Shown: positions 35,789-45,629, numbered from the stretch's first letter. The stretch is DNA of 64,000 bases from Gammaproteobacteria bacterium (GCA_025359565.1 JANYFY010000001.1:1-64000), one strand, 5' to 3'. Notes: generated from the sequence alone by a model not told the origin. Program-made: numbers and translations.

Positions 35789-36375
35789 TAGCGCGCGCCC
35801 GCCCGCGGCGAGGCCCGTGATGGCGCTCGCGGCGAGGCCCGCGATGGCGCCCCCGATGGCGCGCCCGCCCGCGGCGGTGCTAGCGCCCGAGCGCGCAGCA
35901 ACTTGTCACACAGTTCGCGTACCGCACCGCGCCCGCCGGGAGCTGCGCTTACCCAGTGCGCCGCCGCTTTGACTAACGGATGCGCATCGGCGACCGCCGC
36001 TGCGAAACCGACCGCTGACATGAGGGGTAGATCCGGCGTATCGTCGACGATGCACGCGCATTCCAGCGGGTCAATTTTTAGCCGAGTGGTTAAGGTTTGC
36101 AACGCAGCCACTTTGTCCTTGCAACCTTGCACGAGGTAAGCAATGTTGAGTTCACGCATGCGTGCGGTGACTGCGCTGGCGCGACGCCCGCTAAAGGCGG
36201 CAACCTCAACGCCGCTGCCCATGAGCAATTTAATACCATGGCCGTCGTGCACATCAAATACTTTCAATGATTCGCCGCGGGCTGAGAAATACAACCGTCC
36301 ATCGGTGAGTACGCCGTCGACATCAAGTACCAGAAGTTTGATCTTGTTTAAGGGACGTGCGCGACGGGCTTTCAA
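35788..36375 (-). CDS. kdsC: 3-deoxy-D-manno-octulosonate 8-phosphate phosphatase KdsC
   Basis: The 195-residue HAD phosphatase has LLVLDVDGVLTDGRLYFS with catalytic D18 and D20, VAAFSGRRASAVTARM, KDKVAALQTLTTRLK and CIVDDTPDLPLMSAVGFAAA. It removes phosphate from Kdo-8-P, feeding LPS core synthesis. The C terminus carries an unusual tail of about 30 residues rich in Pro, Ala, Arg and Ser (APSGAPSRASPRAPSRASPR), coded by 24-bp repeats; typical KdsC ends before it. It overlaps kdsD by four bases. Confidence 0.92.
   Translation of the reverse strand: MKARRARPLNKIKLLVLDVDGVLTDGRLYFSARGESLKVFDVHDGHGIKLLMGSGVEVAAFSGRRASAVTARMRELNIAYLVQGCKDKVAALQTLTTRLKIDPLECACIVDDTPDLPLMSAVGFAAAVADAHPLVKAAAHWVSAAPGGRGAVRELCDKLLRARALAPPRAGAPSGAPSRASPRAPSRASPRAGAR
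35803..35850. repeat. 24-bp tandem repeat coding the KdsC tail
   Basis: Two near-identical 24-bp units (CGCGGCGAGGCCCGCGATGG with variants) plus a partial third and further GC-rich echoes up to about 35880 encode the low-complexity tail of KdsC. The repeated region stops just before the lptC start. Confidence 0.85.
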
Positions 36376-37355
36376 ACGACACCTGCGCGTAGCAAATCAT
36401 GGACGTTGAGCGCGCCGACGAGTTTTTCCTCGGCGTTGACCACCACTAACGCTGTAATTCGATGAGTCTCCATCAAGTGCACTGCTTCAGCGGCGAGCAT
36501 ATTCTCGCGTACCGTCTTGGCTTGATGAGTCATCACCTGGTCCATGCGAGTGGTATGCAAATCCACTGCGTGATCTAAGGCGCGCCTTAAATCACCGTCG
36601 GTGAATACACCGAGCACGTGGCTCTCTAAATCGACAATCGCCGTCATGCCTAGGCCCTTGCGACTCACTTCGAGCAATCCGGCAGCGAGTGGGGTATTCG
36701 CGTGTACGCTGGGGATGCCGGTACCGGTGCGCATGACGTCACTCACATGCAACAACAAGCGTCGACCTAAATTACCGGCCGGATGGGATCGCGCGAAATC
36801 TTGTTCGGTGAAACCGCGTGCTTTGAGTAGCGCAACCGCTAGCGCGTCGCCCACGGCGAGGGAGGCCGTAGTGCTGGCCGTAGGGGCTAAATTAAGGGGA
36901 CAAGCCTCAGTGGGCACCCCAATATGCAAATGTACCGTGGCTTCGCGGGCGAGGGTGGACTCAGGATTGCCCGTAAAAGTGATCAGGGGAACTCCAAGAC
37001 GTTTTATTGCCGGAACGATGGTGAGGATTTCGTTGGTTTCTCCCGAATTGGATAACGCCAGAACGACATCGTCACGGGTTATCATACCGACATCGCCGTG
37101 GCTGGCTTCGCCCGGATGGACGAAGAAAGCCGGTGTACCCGTGCTTGCTAGAGTGGCAGCGATTTTTCCGCCTATATGACCCGATTTCCCCATGCCCGTA
37201 ACGACGACACGGCCACGACAGGTAAGACAAATACGGCAAGCCCGTGCAAAATCCACTCCTAGGCGGGGTAATTGCGCGCGCAAGCCTTCAATCTCGATGT
37301 TGAGCGCTTGGCGACCGAGGTCGGCAAGACCCTCATCGGTGTATTCGATATTCAT
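36372..37355 (-). CDS. kdsD: D-arabinose 5-phosphate isomerase KdsD
   Basis: The protein of about 327 residues turns ribulose 5-phosphate into arabinose 5-phosphate for Kdo synthesis. Its SIS domain reads RVVVTGMGKSGHIGGKIAAT and HPGEASHGDVGMI, with SNSGETNEIL. Two CBS domains follow (DVMRTGTGIPSV; AVHLMETHRITALVVVN). I chose the ATG of MNIEYTDEG, which fits the family; an ATG 18 codons upstream would overlap the divergent ibaG gene. It starts 44 bases from ibaG. Confidence 0.93.
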   Translation of the reverse strand: MNIEYTDEGLADLGRQALNIEIEGLRAQLPRLGVDFARACRICLTCRGRVVVTGMGKSGHIGGKIAATLASTGTPAFFVHPGEASHGDVGMITRDDVVLALSNSGETNEILTIVPAIKRLGVPLITFTGNPESTLAREATVHLHIGVPTEACPLNLAPTASTTASLAVGDALAVALLKARGFTEQDFARSHPAGNLGRRLLLHVSDVMRTGTGIPSVHANTPLAAGLLEVSRKGLGMTAIVDLESHVLGVFTDGDLRRALDHAVDLHTTRMDQVMTHQAKTVRENMLAAEAVHLMETHRITALVVVNAEEKLVGALNVHDLLRAGVV

Positions 37356-37399
37356 GGGAGAATGATACCGCCGCGCTCGAAGTTTTATTAGGAGATCGA

Positions 37400-38903
<1,504 letters not shown>

Positions 38904-38924
38904 GCGCGCGACCCGCGGCAGCGC

Positions 38925-40157
38925 TTAAGAACGACGCAGCTCATGGGTGGGTCGTTCGATAACCTTGAGTTTTATTTTAAAGGGCTGGCTGGCGTGCCGC
39001 CCTTCGAGTTCGACCTCGGAACCGGGTTTCAAAGCGGCTACTCGACTGACTAAATCTTGCGAACTACGCACATTTTCACCGGCTACACCGGTCACTAAAT
39101 CGCCGGGGCGCAAGCCTGCTTCGTAGGCCTGGCTCTTGACCACTATATTGACCACTGTGATGCCGCCGCCTGTCTGAATGCCGTATTGGGCGGACTGTTC
39201 TTCGGATAAATCCTGCGGTACGAATCCTAACCAACCTCTTACCACATGGCCGTTCTTCAGGATTTGTTGCATGACCCCGCGCACCAGATTGACCGGAATG
39301 GCAAAGCCTATGCCTTCGGGACCCCCGTTATTGCGATTCAACACTGCGGTGTTGATGCCGATCAGTTCGCCGTGGATATCAATGAGGGCGCCGCCCGAAT
39401 TACCTAAATTAATCGCGGCATCGGTTTGGATAAAATTTTCAAACGTGGCTAGGCCTAATTGTCCGCGGCCGATTGCGCTGACTATTCCTTGAGTCACCGT
39501 TTGACTCAAGCCATAGGGGTTACCGATCGCGAGCACGATGTCCCCCACTCGGAGTGTGTCGGAGCGCCCCACGGGCATCACCGGTAGCTTTTTAATGGAT
39601 AGGGCTAAAATGGCAAGGTCGGTATCTGGATCCAAACCCACTACCTTCGCGTCGGCAACACGCCCGTCGGCGAGTTGTACCCTGATGGAGTCTGCACCTG
39701 CCACCACATGTTGATTGGTAACGATGGTGCCCTGGGCGTCGACGATGACTCCGGACCCTAAGCTGCGTTCAACGTGCTGACGGTAGCTGGGCCAATAGTC
39801 TCCAAATAGTTGGTCGAGCGGCGCGGCCTGAGTTCTTTCGGTCACTACCCGCGCGGTGTAGATATTGACTACCGCGGGAGCGGCTCGCGCCACCGCATCG
39901 GCAAAGCTCTGAATCACAATGGGTGCACGCGAATCGCTACCTGGCCCGGCAGTTGGAACCGCGCTACGCGAGAGTGCGGGCGGTGCGGGCGGTGCGGGTG
40001 GTGAGAGTTGCGCCGGCGGCGCCGGTGGCGCCGCGTGTAGCCCTAAGATGGCAGGTTTCCACCAGACCAGTAGAAAAGCGCCTGCAAGCCCAAAAACGAT
40101 GGCTTTTAACAAAAAACTTACAAACGCACGAGGACCTTGCACGGGTAATTTGCTCAT
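38925..40157 (-). CDS. degS: DegS/AlgW-type periplasmic serine protease
   Basis: The 410-residue protein has one N-terminal membrane anchor (AIVFGLAGAFLLVWW), a Pro/Ala-rich linker coded by short repeats, a trypsin-like domain with H150, D180 and S254 (TNQHVV, DTDLAIL, GNSGGAL), and a single PDZ domain (QAYEAGLRPGDLVTGVAGEN). Membrane anchoring with one PDZ is the layout of DegS/AlgW, the sensor that starts RseA/MucA cleavage when misfolded porins appear. A soluble DegQ-type role is less likely. The linker is longer than in E. coli DegS. It sits divergent from sspA. Confidence 0.87.
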   Translation of the reverse strand: MSKLPVQGPRAFVSFLLKAIVFGLAGAFLLVWWKPAILGLHAAPPAPPAQLSPPAPPAPPALSRSAVPTAGPGSDSRAPIVIQSFADAVARAAPAVVNIYTARVVTERTQAAPLDQLFGDYWPSYRQHVERSLGSGVIVDAQGTIVTNQHVVAGADSIRVQLADGRVADAKVVGLDPDTDLAILALSIKKLPVMPVGRSDTLRVGDIVLAIGNPYGLSQTVTQGIVSAIGRGQLGLATFENFIQTDAAINLGNSGGALIDIHGELIGINTAVLNRNNGGPEGIGFAIPVNLVRGVMQQILKNGHVVRGWLGFVPQDLSEEQSAQYGIQTGGGITVVNIVVKSQAYEAGLRPGDLVTGVAGENVRSSQDLVSRVAALKPGSEVELEGRHASQPFKIKLKVIERPTHELRRS

Positions 40158-40188
40158 GATGCCGGCTTAAGGGGCGGCGTATCATGTG

Positions 40189-40194
40189 TATAAT
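40189..40194 (+). promoter_or_regulatory. -10 box of the sspA promoter
   Basis: TATAAT matches the consensus exactly, about 60 bases before the TTG start of sspA. The -35 side is weak (CTTAAG at a fitting distance). An ATG lying just before this box cannot be the start if this promoter is used, which supports the downstream TTG. Confidence 0.5.
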
Positions 40195-40255
40195 GCCCGT
40201 TCATCTGTGGTTAGGGAAACCCTATGCGCCGTGGCTTGATTTAAGGAGAAAGCGT

Positions 40256-40873
40256 TTGACACGTCGCTCGGTAATGACTTTGTTCTCTGCTCCGGCGGAC
40301 CCGTGGAGTCACCGCGCGCGTTTAGTGTTGGCTGAGAAGGGCATCGTGATCGAGCTAGTGAGCGTCGATCGTCGCAAACTACCTGAAGATTTATTGGATC
40401 TTAACCCCTATCACAGCGTGCCAACCTTGGTAGATCGGGATTTGGTGCTGTACGATTCGCGGGTCATTATCGATTATCTGGACGAGCGTTTTCCGCATCC
40501 CCCGCTAATGCCCATCGATCCTGTAACGCGGGCCCAATTTCGCGTGGCGTTGTATCGGATTGAACGTGACTGGTATGGGTTGGCGCGAGACATTGAACTC
40601 GATCCGCAAGCAAAGCTGGCGACTCAAAGCCGAAAAGTGTTAGGTGAAGCAATTTGCGCGAGCGCTGATGTATTCGCCGCCAAACCATTTTTCCTCAGTG
40701 ATGAATTTTCATTAGTGGACGCTACCATCGCGCCAATTCTGTGGCGACTGCCGTACTATGGGGTCGAGTTACCGGTGCAGGCGCAATCCATTTTGAAATA
40801 TATGCAGACCATTTTTAGCCGTTCCACGTTTCGCGCTAGCCTTACTGATATCGAAAGAGATATGCGTCATTGA
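40256..40873 (+). CDS. sspA: Stringent starvation protein A
   Basis: The protein of about 205 residues has the glutathione-transferase fold without transferase activity and binds RNA polymerase in starved cells. It reads RRSVMTLFSAPADPWSHRAR, LAEKGIVIELV, NPYHSVPTLVDRDLVLYDSR and IIDYLDERFPHPPLMPIDPV, closely like E. coli SspA including the PHP surface loop. The TTG start follows AAGGAGA with an eight-base spacer and gives MTRRSVMTLF, matching the family; an ATG 24 codons upstream lies before the promoter -10 box. Confidence 0.92.
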   Translation: MTRRSVMTLFSAPADPWSHRARLVLAEKGIVIELVSVDRRKLPEDLLDLNPYHSVPTLVDRDLVLYDSRVIIDYLDERFPHPPLMPIDPVTRAQFRVALYRIERDWYGLARDIELDPQAKLATQSRKVLGEAICASADVFAAKPFFLSDEFSLVDATIAPILWRLPYYGVELPVQAQSILKYMQTIFSRSTFRASLTDIERDMRH

Positions 40874-41280
40874 AGCCTCGTCGGCCGTATCTCTTGCGTG
40901 CACTTCACGAGTGGATTTCCGATAGCGGAGATACTCCGCACATTGTCGTGGATGCTGAGGCTGAGGGTGTTATCGTGCCCCGTCAGTTTGTTAAAGACGG
41001 CAAGATAGTGCTTAACATTAGTCATTCAGCCACTCAAATACTGAAAATCGGTAATGATTTTGTGGATTTTGAGGCGCGTTTTAATGGTCGAGGCCAGGCG
41101 GTGCAAGTGCCGGTGCGGGCGGTGCTCGGTATCTATGCGCGCGAGACGGGTCAGGGCATGATGTTCCCCGAGGGTGACGCGGAAACTGATCCGAGCTCGG
41201 ATCCGGCCTCGCCGCAGGCTCCTAAACCTAAGGGCACGACTGATAAGGCGAAGCGCCCCAAACTACAGTTGGTCAAGTAG
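40870..41280 (+). CDS. sspB: ClpXP adaptor / stringent starvation protein SspB
   Basis: The 136-residue protein delivers ssrA-tagged and other substrates to ClpXP. It reads RRPYLLRALHEWISDSGDTP, HIVVDAEAEGVIVPRQFVKD, GKIVLNISHSATQILKIGND and VRAVLGIYARETGQGMMFPE, followed by a flexible tail that ends in KRPKLQLVK, resembling the ClpX-binding XB motif. It starts at TTG overlapping the sspA stop (TTGA). Confidence 0.93.
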   Translation: MKPRRPYLLRALHEWISDSGDTPHIVVDAEAEGVIVPRQFVKDGKIVLNISHSATQILKIGNDFVDFEARFNGRGQAVQVPVRAVLGIYARETGQGMMFPEGDAETDPSSDPASPQAPKPKGTTDKAKRPKLQLVK

Positions 41281-41286
41281 CGTGAT

Positions 41287-41667
41287 TCACCTTGCGCCAA
41301 ATGCGGCTTTGATCCAAACGATACGATAGTCGGTGACTGATGTGCCCGTGAGGGCCAGCACGTCGAAGCGTAGCGGTAAGTTTCGCCATTGCGAGTGGCG
41401 TTGTAAGTAGCTTTGGGTGGTGCGAATAATTTTTCGTTGCTTGCGCCAATCGATCGAGCCTAACGCACCGCCATAGTCATTATTAGCGCGTTGCCTCACT
41501 TCGGCTACGATCAAAATTCCGGCGTCTAGGCCAACTAAGTCGATCTCCCCCCACCTGCAGCGGAAATTACGCGTCAAAATTTTCACGCCGAAACTTAAGA
41601 AATAGTCCGCAGCAATTTGCTCGCAGGCAAACCCACGCTGCAGACGAGTTTCTGGATTACCGGACAC
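41287..41667 (-). CDS. YraN family protein (UPF0102)
   Basis: The 126-residue protein has the endonuclease-like fold of UPF0102: RGFACEQIAADYFLSFGVKI, RNFRCRWGEIDLVGLDAGIL with the conserved GEIDL, and VAEVRQRANNDYGGALGSID. Residues D and E of GEIDL and EVR form a predicted nuclease-type metal site, but the role is not established. It lies downstream of lpoA on the same strand, a standard pair. Confidence 0.9.
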   Translation of the reverse strand: MSGNPETRLQRGFACEQIAADYFLSFGVKILTRNFRCRWGEIDLVGLDAGILIVAEVRQRANNDYGGALGSIDWRKQRKIIRTTQSYLQRHSQWRNLPLRFDVLALTGTSVTDYRIVWIKAAFGAR

Positions 41668-41738
41668 TCACTGAGAGTGCCTCAATTTCGGAACATCGTC
41701 ATGCTCCAAAAGCGGTGATTTCGTGGAGAAATTCGCGC

Positions 41739-41766
41739 TAAATGCCCCGCGTTAAATGCCGCGCGT
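41739..41766. repeat. 14-bp tandem duplication between lpoA and yraN
   Basis: TAAATGCCCCGCGT is followed directly by TAAATGCCGCGCGT, one mismatch. It lies in the noncoding gap just after the lpoA stop. Confidence 0.9.
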
Positions 41767-41778
41767 TACAGGCCTGTG

Positions 41779-43563
41779 TTAAGGGCCCGCAGGCACGCCG
41801 TTTCTCATCCTCGCCCAATCAAGTTCGCGGCGGATACGGTTGTGATCATCTAAGCGTAGTTTTCCGGTGACGCCGGAAATTTGATTGGAGTCGCTGATAG
41901 ATTTTGAGCGCAAGGCAGGGACTAATCGGTAGGCATCAAAGCCAAAGGCGTACAGGCGGTCTCGACGTGTGGTGCGCGCCGGCCAAGACGCGCGCACACC
42001 ATCGCGAATGTCAGCGGTGATGGAATCGTTAGCAATCATCCACGGCATGTCCGCGAAACGAAGGCCGTCCAGGTCTTGATTTGCGCTGGGATTGGGTTCG
42101 AAGCTATCGGAGGTGGCATATACAGGGACATCGCCCGCATATTGGTATTTTAACTGTGGCATGAACAATCGTGCAGCCGCTGCATTGCCAGCAAAAAATA
42201 TAAACGCTGCATCTTTGCGATGAGTAGAGGGTTCCCCTTTAATAGAATGAACTTGTAGAGCGTGACGGATGAGATCGCCGAAATCCGCGCGCGAGGCCTC
42301 ATAGATTTGATTGTCGAGTAGGGTGCCGCCAAGACGCGAAAATTCTTCCGAAAATGCTGCGCCGACGCGTGCCCCAAGGGCATGCCCGGGAATTACGACG
42401 ATGCCTTTTAAATTCCCGTCCGCAATAACCCGACGGGCGACGCTACGTGCCTCGTCTTCGGGCAATAGTGCGAATTGATAAACACAATTTGAGCTAGTGA
42501 TTCCATCGCTTAAGAAATTTAATGCAAGCGTAGGAGCGTGATCATTGCAAAGAGGCGCTACCGCGGCCACATCTTCTTTGGTGAGCGGGCCTACCACAAA
42601 GCCTGCTCCCTCCGCTATGGCGCGGTTGTAAAGAGTGCTGGCGGGTTCTTCCGCGACATCGTAGATTTTGAGGCGCGGACGTGAAGTGACATCTTGTTCG
42701 AGATAAGCTGCGATGAAGCCATCGCGCACCGCAACGCCAATAGTTTCGGCACGGCCTGATAGGGGTAATAGAAGCGCGATTTGAGCGGGGAACTGGGTTT
42801 CTGCAACGAGTTCGCTTTGCGCCACGGGTATTGCGCCGTCATTGGCTGGATGATTCGGATAGTTACGCCTCCAGGTGGCGAGAGCGCTCCCCGCGCGCAT
42901 AGGATCTCGTGCGAGTTCCACTGCAATGGGTCCTAGGTCTAGCCAGCCTGCGACGACTGGGTCGGCTTTAGAGGGCTTGAGTAAACTACCGCGCATCGCG
43001 GCTGCGCGTATTTGTTCATAGAGCTGGGTGTGATTGCTCTGCACCGCCTTAGCGTCCAACCACCGGTCGCGTTCTACGGAGGCGCGTACGCCTTCGGCGG
43101 GATGTCCGCTCAGAAAAGCGCTTTCACTGCGGATAGCCCAATATTCCGCCGCCTCTTCCTGCTTCGTGGGGATCATGGTCTGATCAAGTTCGTGAATAGC
43201 ACGTGCGCCATCTTGTTCCATCAGCGCAATACGCGCTGCGACAATCGCACGCAAGCCCGGTAGCCGTGCGCGCGCGTCAGACGACACTTGCAAGTAGGAT
43301 TGTTTGGCTTCACCAAGCTTGTTCGCAGCCAGCCATTGTCGAGCACTTTGCAACAGGTAGTCATCGCGTTCTGGGGACGGTTCCGCAGCGAGTGCTGCGT
43401 AAAGTTCGGCCGCTTCCACGTGTTGGTTAGCTTTAGCGAGTTGCCCCGCTCGTTCTGGTTTATTAGTCGTTTCCAAGGAGTTCATCAAACTGCATCCCGC
43501 CGCTATTAAAAACAGCAGTGTTGTGCACGGCATTAATCGTAGACGTTGAGAGATCAGTGCCAT
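41779..43563 (-). CDS. lpoA: Penicillin-binding protein activator LpoA
   Basis: The 594-residue lipoprotein has a signal sequence ending in the lipobox IAAGC, then an N-terminal helical TPR-like half (AKANQHVEAAELYAALAAEP). The C-terminal half is of periplasmic binding-protein type, with QIALLLPLSGRAETIGVAVR, GAGFVVGPLTKEDVAAVAPL and RLYAFGFDAYRLVPAL. LpoA crosses the periplasm from the outer membrane and stimulates PBP1A. It is divergent from rsmI. Confidence 0.9.
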   Translation of the reverse strand: MALISQRLRLMPCTTLLFLIAAGCSLMNSLETTNKPERAGQLAKANQHVEAAELYAALAAEPSPERDDYLLQSARQWLAANKLGEAKQSYLQVSSDARARLPGLRAIVAARIALMEQDGARAIHELDQTMIPTKQEEAAEYWAIRSESAFLSGHPAEGVRASVERDRWLDAKAVQSNHTQLYEQIRAAAMRGSLLKPSKADPVVAGWLDLGPIAVELARDPMRAGSALATWRRNYPNHPANDGAIPVAQSELVAETQFPAQIALLLPLSGRAETIGVAVRDGFIAAYLEQDVTSRPRLKIYDVAEEPASTLYNRAIAEGAGFVVGPLTKEDVAAVAPLCNDHAPTLALNFLSDGITSSNCVYQFALLPEDEARSVARRVIADGNLKGIVVIPGHALGARVGAAFSEEFSRLGGTLLDNQIYEASRADFGDLIRHALQVHSIKGEPSTHRKDAAFIFFAGNAAAARLFMPQLKYQYAGDVPVYATSDSFEPNPSANQDLDGLRFADMPWMIANDSITADIRDGVRASWPARTTRRDRLYAFGFDAYRLVPALRSKSISDSNQISGVTGKLRLDDHNRIRRELDWARMRNGVPAGP

Positions 43564-43606
43564 ACCCTTAGGTATCCTTATAAGTTTCTCCAGGCGGGTG
43601 ATTATA

Positions 43607-44461
43607 GTGCTAAATGCGATTGCTGGCAGACTCTACGTAGTCGCGACTCCCATCGGCAATTTGGGCGATATGAGTCCGCGTGCTCGCGAGATTTTGCAAA
43701 GTGTGGCGCTCATCGCGGCTGAAGACACACGGCATACCGGGGTCTTATTGAAGGCTTTTGATATTCAAACTTCGATGATTTCGCTGCATGAACACAATGA
43801 GATTGGGCGATTGCCAGAGTTAATTGCGCGGTTGTTAGCGGGCGCGTCGGTCGCTTTAGTCAGCGACGCCGGAACACCTGCCATTAGCGATCCGGGTTAT
43901 GAATTGGTGCGCGCGGCGGCCGCTGCCGGTGTTGAGGTTATCGCAATTCCCGGACCGTGCGCAGCGGTGGCCGCGCTGTCAATTTCGGCCTTGCCGAGTG
44001 CTCAATTTTGCTTTGAAGGCTTTTTGCCGGCGCGTAAGTCTGCGCGGCGTACGCAACTGGAAAAATTATCAATCGAAATTCGTACGCTAGTTTTTTATGA
44101 ATCGCCGCATCGCATCGCCGAAATGCTGGCTGATTGCGTCGTGGTATTGGGTGGTGAGCGTCTGGCGGTAGTGGCGCGCGAACTGACGAAAATCCATGAA
44201 ACCCTGTATCGGGGGTCGTTAGCAGACTTGGCGGCGCGCTCTACTCTAGCCCCTCATTTTTCGCGTGGTGAAATTGTGGTCATGATCGCCGGTGCGGTCG
44301 TAGAAGAATTATCCGACACGCGCGAACTTGACCGCGTGCTAAGCGTTTTGCTGTTGGAGTTGCCCTTAAAGCAGGCGGCACATTTGGCCGCCAAAATTAC
44401 CGGCGCACGCAACAACGAAGCCTACAATCGAGCTCTGCATTTAAAGGCGCTGCTCGCATAA
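43607..44461 (+). CDS. rsmI: 16S rRNA (cytidine(1402)-2'-O)-methyltransferase RsmI
   Basis: The product of about 284 residues has the tetrapyrrole methylase fold: GRLYVVATPIGNLGDMSPRA, LIAAEDTRHTGVLL, VALVSDAGTPAISDPGYELV and IPGPCAAVAALSISALPSAQ. It methylates the ribose of C1402 in 16S rRNA with S-adenosylmethionine. AGGCGGG lies eight bases before the second of two GTG codons, which I prefer. The position between lpoA and rnpB is conserved. Confidence 0.93.
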   Translation: MLNAIAGRLYVVATPIGNLGDMSPRAREILQSVALIAAEDTRHTGVLLKAFDIQTSMISLHEHNEIGRLPELIARLLAGASVALVSDAGTPAISDPGYELVRAAAAAGVEVIAIPGPCAAVAALSISALPSAQFCFEGFLPARKSARRTQLEKLSIEIRTLVFYESPHRIAEMLADCVVVLGGERLAVVARELTKIHETLYRGSLADLAARSTLAPHFSRGEIVVMIAGAVVEELSDTRELDRVLSVLLLELPLKQAAHLAAKITGARNNEAYNRALHLKALLA

Positions 44462-44482
44462 AAAGAGCGTATTGTGCAGCTC

Positions 44483-44854
44483 GAGTCGGCCAGGCAGTCG
44501 CTGTGTGTTGCTGTAGAACACATGGAGGAAAGTCCGGGCTCCTAGGGCAAAGGTGCCAGGTAACACCTGGGAGGCGCGAGCCTACGGAAAGTGCAACAGA
44601 AAGATACCGCCTAAGCGCCGCGCAAGCGGTGACGGTAAGGGTGAAATGGTGCGGTAAGAGCGCACCGCGCGGTTGGTAACAGCCGTGGCACGGCAAACCC
44701 CACCTGGAGCAAGACCAAATAGGGAAGCGAGCGGTATCACGAGGTACCAAAATGTGGCCCACATAGGCTTCCGGGTAGGTCGCTAGAGCTGCGCGGCGAC
44801 GCGCATCCCAGAGGAATGACTGTCCACGACAGAACCCGGCTTAACGGCCGACTC
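44483..44854 (+). ncRNA. rnpB: RNase P RNA, bacterial class A
   Basis: The conserved 5' core GGAGGAAAGTCCGGGCTCC and the 3' core CCACGACAGAACCCGGCTTA are present, as are GTGCAACAGAAAGATACCGC, AAGGGTGAAATGGTGCGGTA, AGAGCGCACCGCGCGG and AGCAAGACCAAATAGG. The ends pair as helix P1, GAGTCGGCC with GGCCGACTC, which sets the limits. This is the catalytic RNA that trims tRNA 5' ends. The P3 hairpin near the 5' end is shorter than in E. coli. It sits between rsmI and mraZ. Confidence 0.95.
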
Positions 44855-44897
44855 ATTTAATTTCAATTTGCAGTCTTCATCGGCGATAGTCGTTTTT

Positions 44898-44917
44898 TCA
44901 AGGGGATAGCCCCTTGA
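44898..44917 (+). terminator. Hairpin downstream of rnpB
   Basis: TCAAGGGG-ATAG-CCCCTTGA is a perfect 8-bp stem with a four-base loop, about 45 bases after the RNase P RNA. Only a short T-run follows after eight bases, so it may be a weak terminator or a 3' processing barrier. Confidence 0.5.
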
Positions 44918-45080
44918 TCGCACGCTTTTCGCCGAAATTCTCAAGATCCGCTCCTGAATTTAATTTCAGGAAAAACTCCTAACAGATTGATTCAACAGCA
45001 TTGCGGTCACGCTGATTCCGACGAAGTGTCAAAGTGGCGCTAAGTGTCTGGCCGGACGAGGTTTTTTTTCCCTCAAGGCG

Positions 45081-45110
45081 TTGACAGTACGACTCAGCAA
45101 TCCCTATAGT
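45081..45110 (+). promoter_or_regulatory. mraZ (dcw) promoter
   Basis: TTGACA (45081-45086), a perfect -35 box, is 18 bases from TATAGT (45105-45110). It would start transcription near 45117, just ahead of three MraZ-type repeats. It is the main candidate for driving the whole division and cell wall cluster. Confidence 0.75.
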
Positions 45111-45119
45111 GGTGTACGG

Positions 45120-45144
45120 TGGGAAAAAGTGGGAGAGAATGGGT
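45120..45144 (+). promoter_or_regulatory. MraZ operator: three TGGG repeats, 10-bp period
   Basis: TGGGA, TGGGA and TGGGT occur at 45120, 45130 and 45140 with five-base spacers. In E. coli MraZ binds TGGGN direct repeats with five-base spacers upstream of its own gene. The repeats begin right at the predicted transcription start, so binding should repress the cluster promoter. Confidence 0.8.
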
Positions 45145-45165
45145 TATTGAGCCCTTCTTAAAATC

Positions 45166-45618
45166 ATGTTTCGCGGTGCTAATCAGTTAACTCTGGATGC
45201 TAAAGGTCGGATGGTGATGCCCACCCGCTATCGGGAGCGGCTGCAAGAGCGGTGTGGCGGCAATTTGGTGATTACAGTGGATAAAGATCAGTGTCTGCTG
45301 ATCTATCCGCTTCCGGATTGGGAGGAAATTGAACGCAAGTTGATGCGTTTACCGACCTTGAATCCGCAGGCGCGGCGTCTACAGCGGTTGATGGTGGGGC
45401 ACGCAACGGATTTAGAACTAGATGCTCATGGACGAGTGCTTCTGCCGCCTAAATTGCGCGAATTCGGTCTCTTGACGCGCGATGCAATGCTGATCGGGCA
45501 GGGTATTCGCTTCGAATTGTGGGACGAGGCGCGTTGGAACGAACGGCGCGATGAATGGCTCGCGAGCGAAGAGATCGCGACCGATTTGTCCGCCGAACTT
45601 GAAACCTTGTCGCTTTAG
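45166..45618 (+). CDS. mraZ: Transcriptional regulator MraZ
   Basis: The 150-residue protein consists of two SpoVT/AbrB-like halves: MFRGANQLTLDAKGRMVMPT with RYRER, then GHATDLELDAHGRVLLPPKL with REFG. The DxxGRxxxP motif recurs in both halves, as in all MraZ proteins, which form rings and bind the repeats upstream of their gene. It represses the dcw cluster in E. coli, opposed by RsmH. It is the first gene of the cluster. Confidence 0.95.
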   Translation: MFRGANQLTLDAKGRMVMPTRYRERLQERCGGNLVITVDKDQCLLIYPLPDWEEIERKLMRLPTLNPQARRLQRLMVGHATDLELDAHGRVLLPPKLREFGLLTRDAMLIGQGIRFELWDEARWNERRDEWLASEEIATDLSAELETLSL

Positions 45619-45629
45619 CGGTTAGCGCC

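Larger units (their letters stand above)
44918..45165. other. Leader region upstream of mraZ
   Basis: The stretch from the rnpB hairpin to mraZ holds a small hairpin TCCTGAA-TTTAAT-TTCAGGA near 44951-44970, an eight-base T-run near 45062-45069, and then the mraZ promoter and MraZ sites listed separately. No gene is visible. Confidence 0.6.

Noticed and set aside
40184-40255. ATG-started longer SspA
   Set aside because: The start precedes a consensus TATAAT box, and the added residues have no counterpart in the family.
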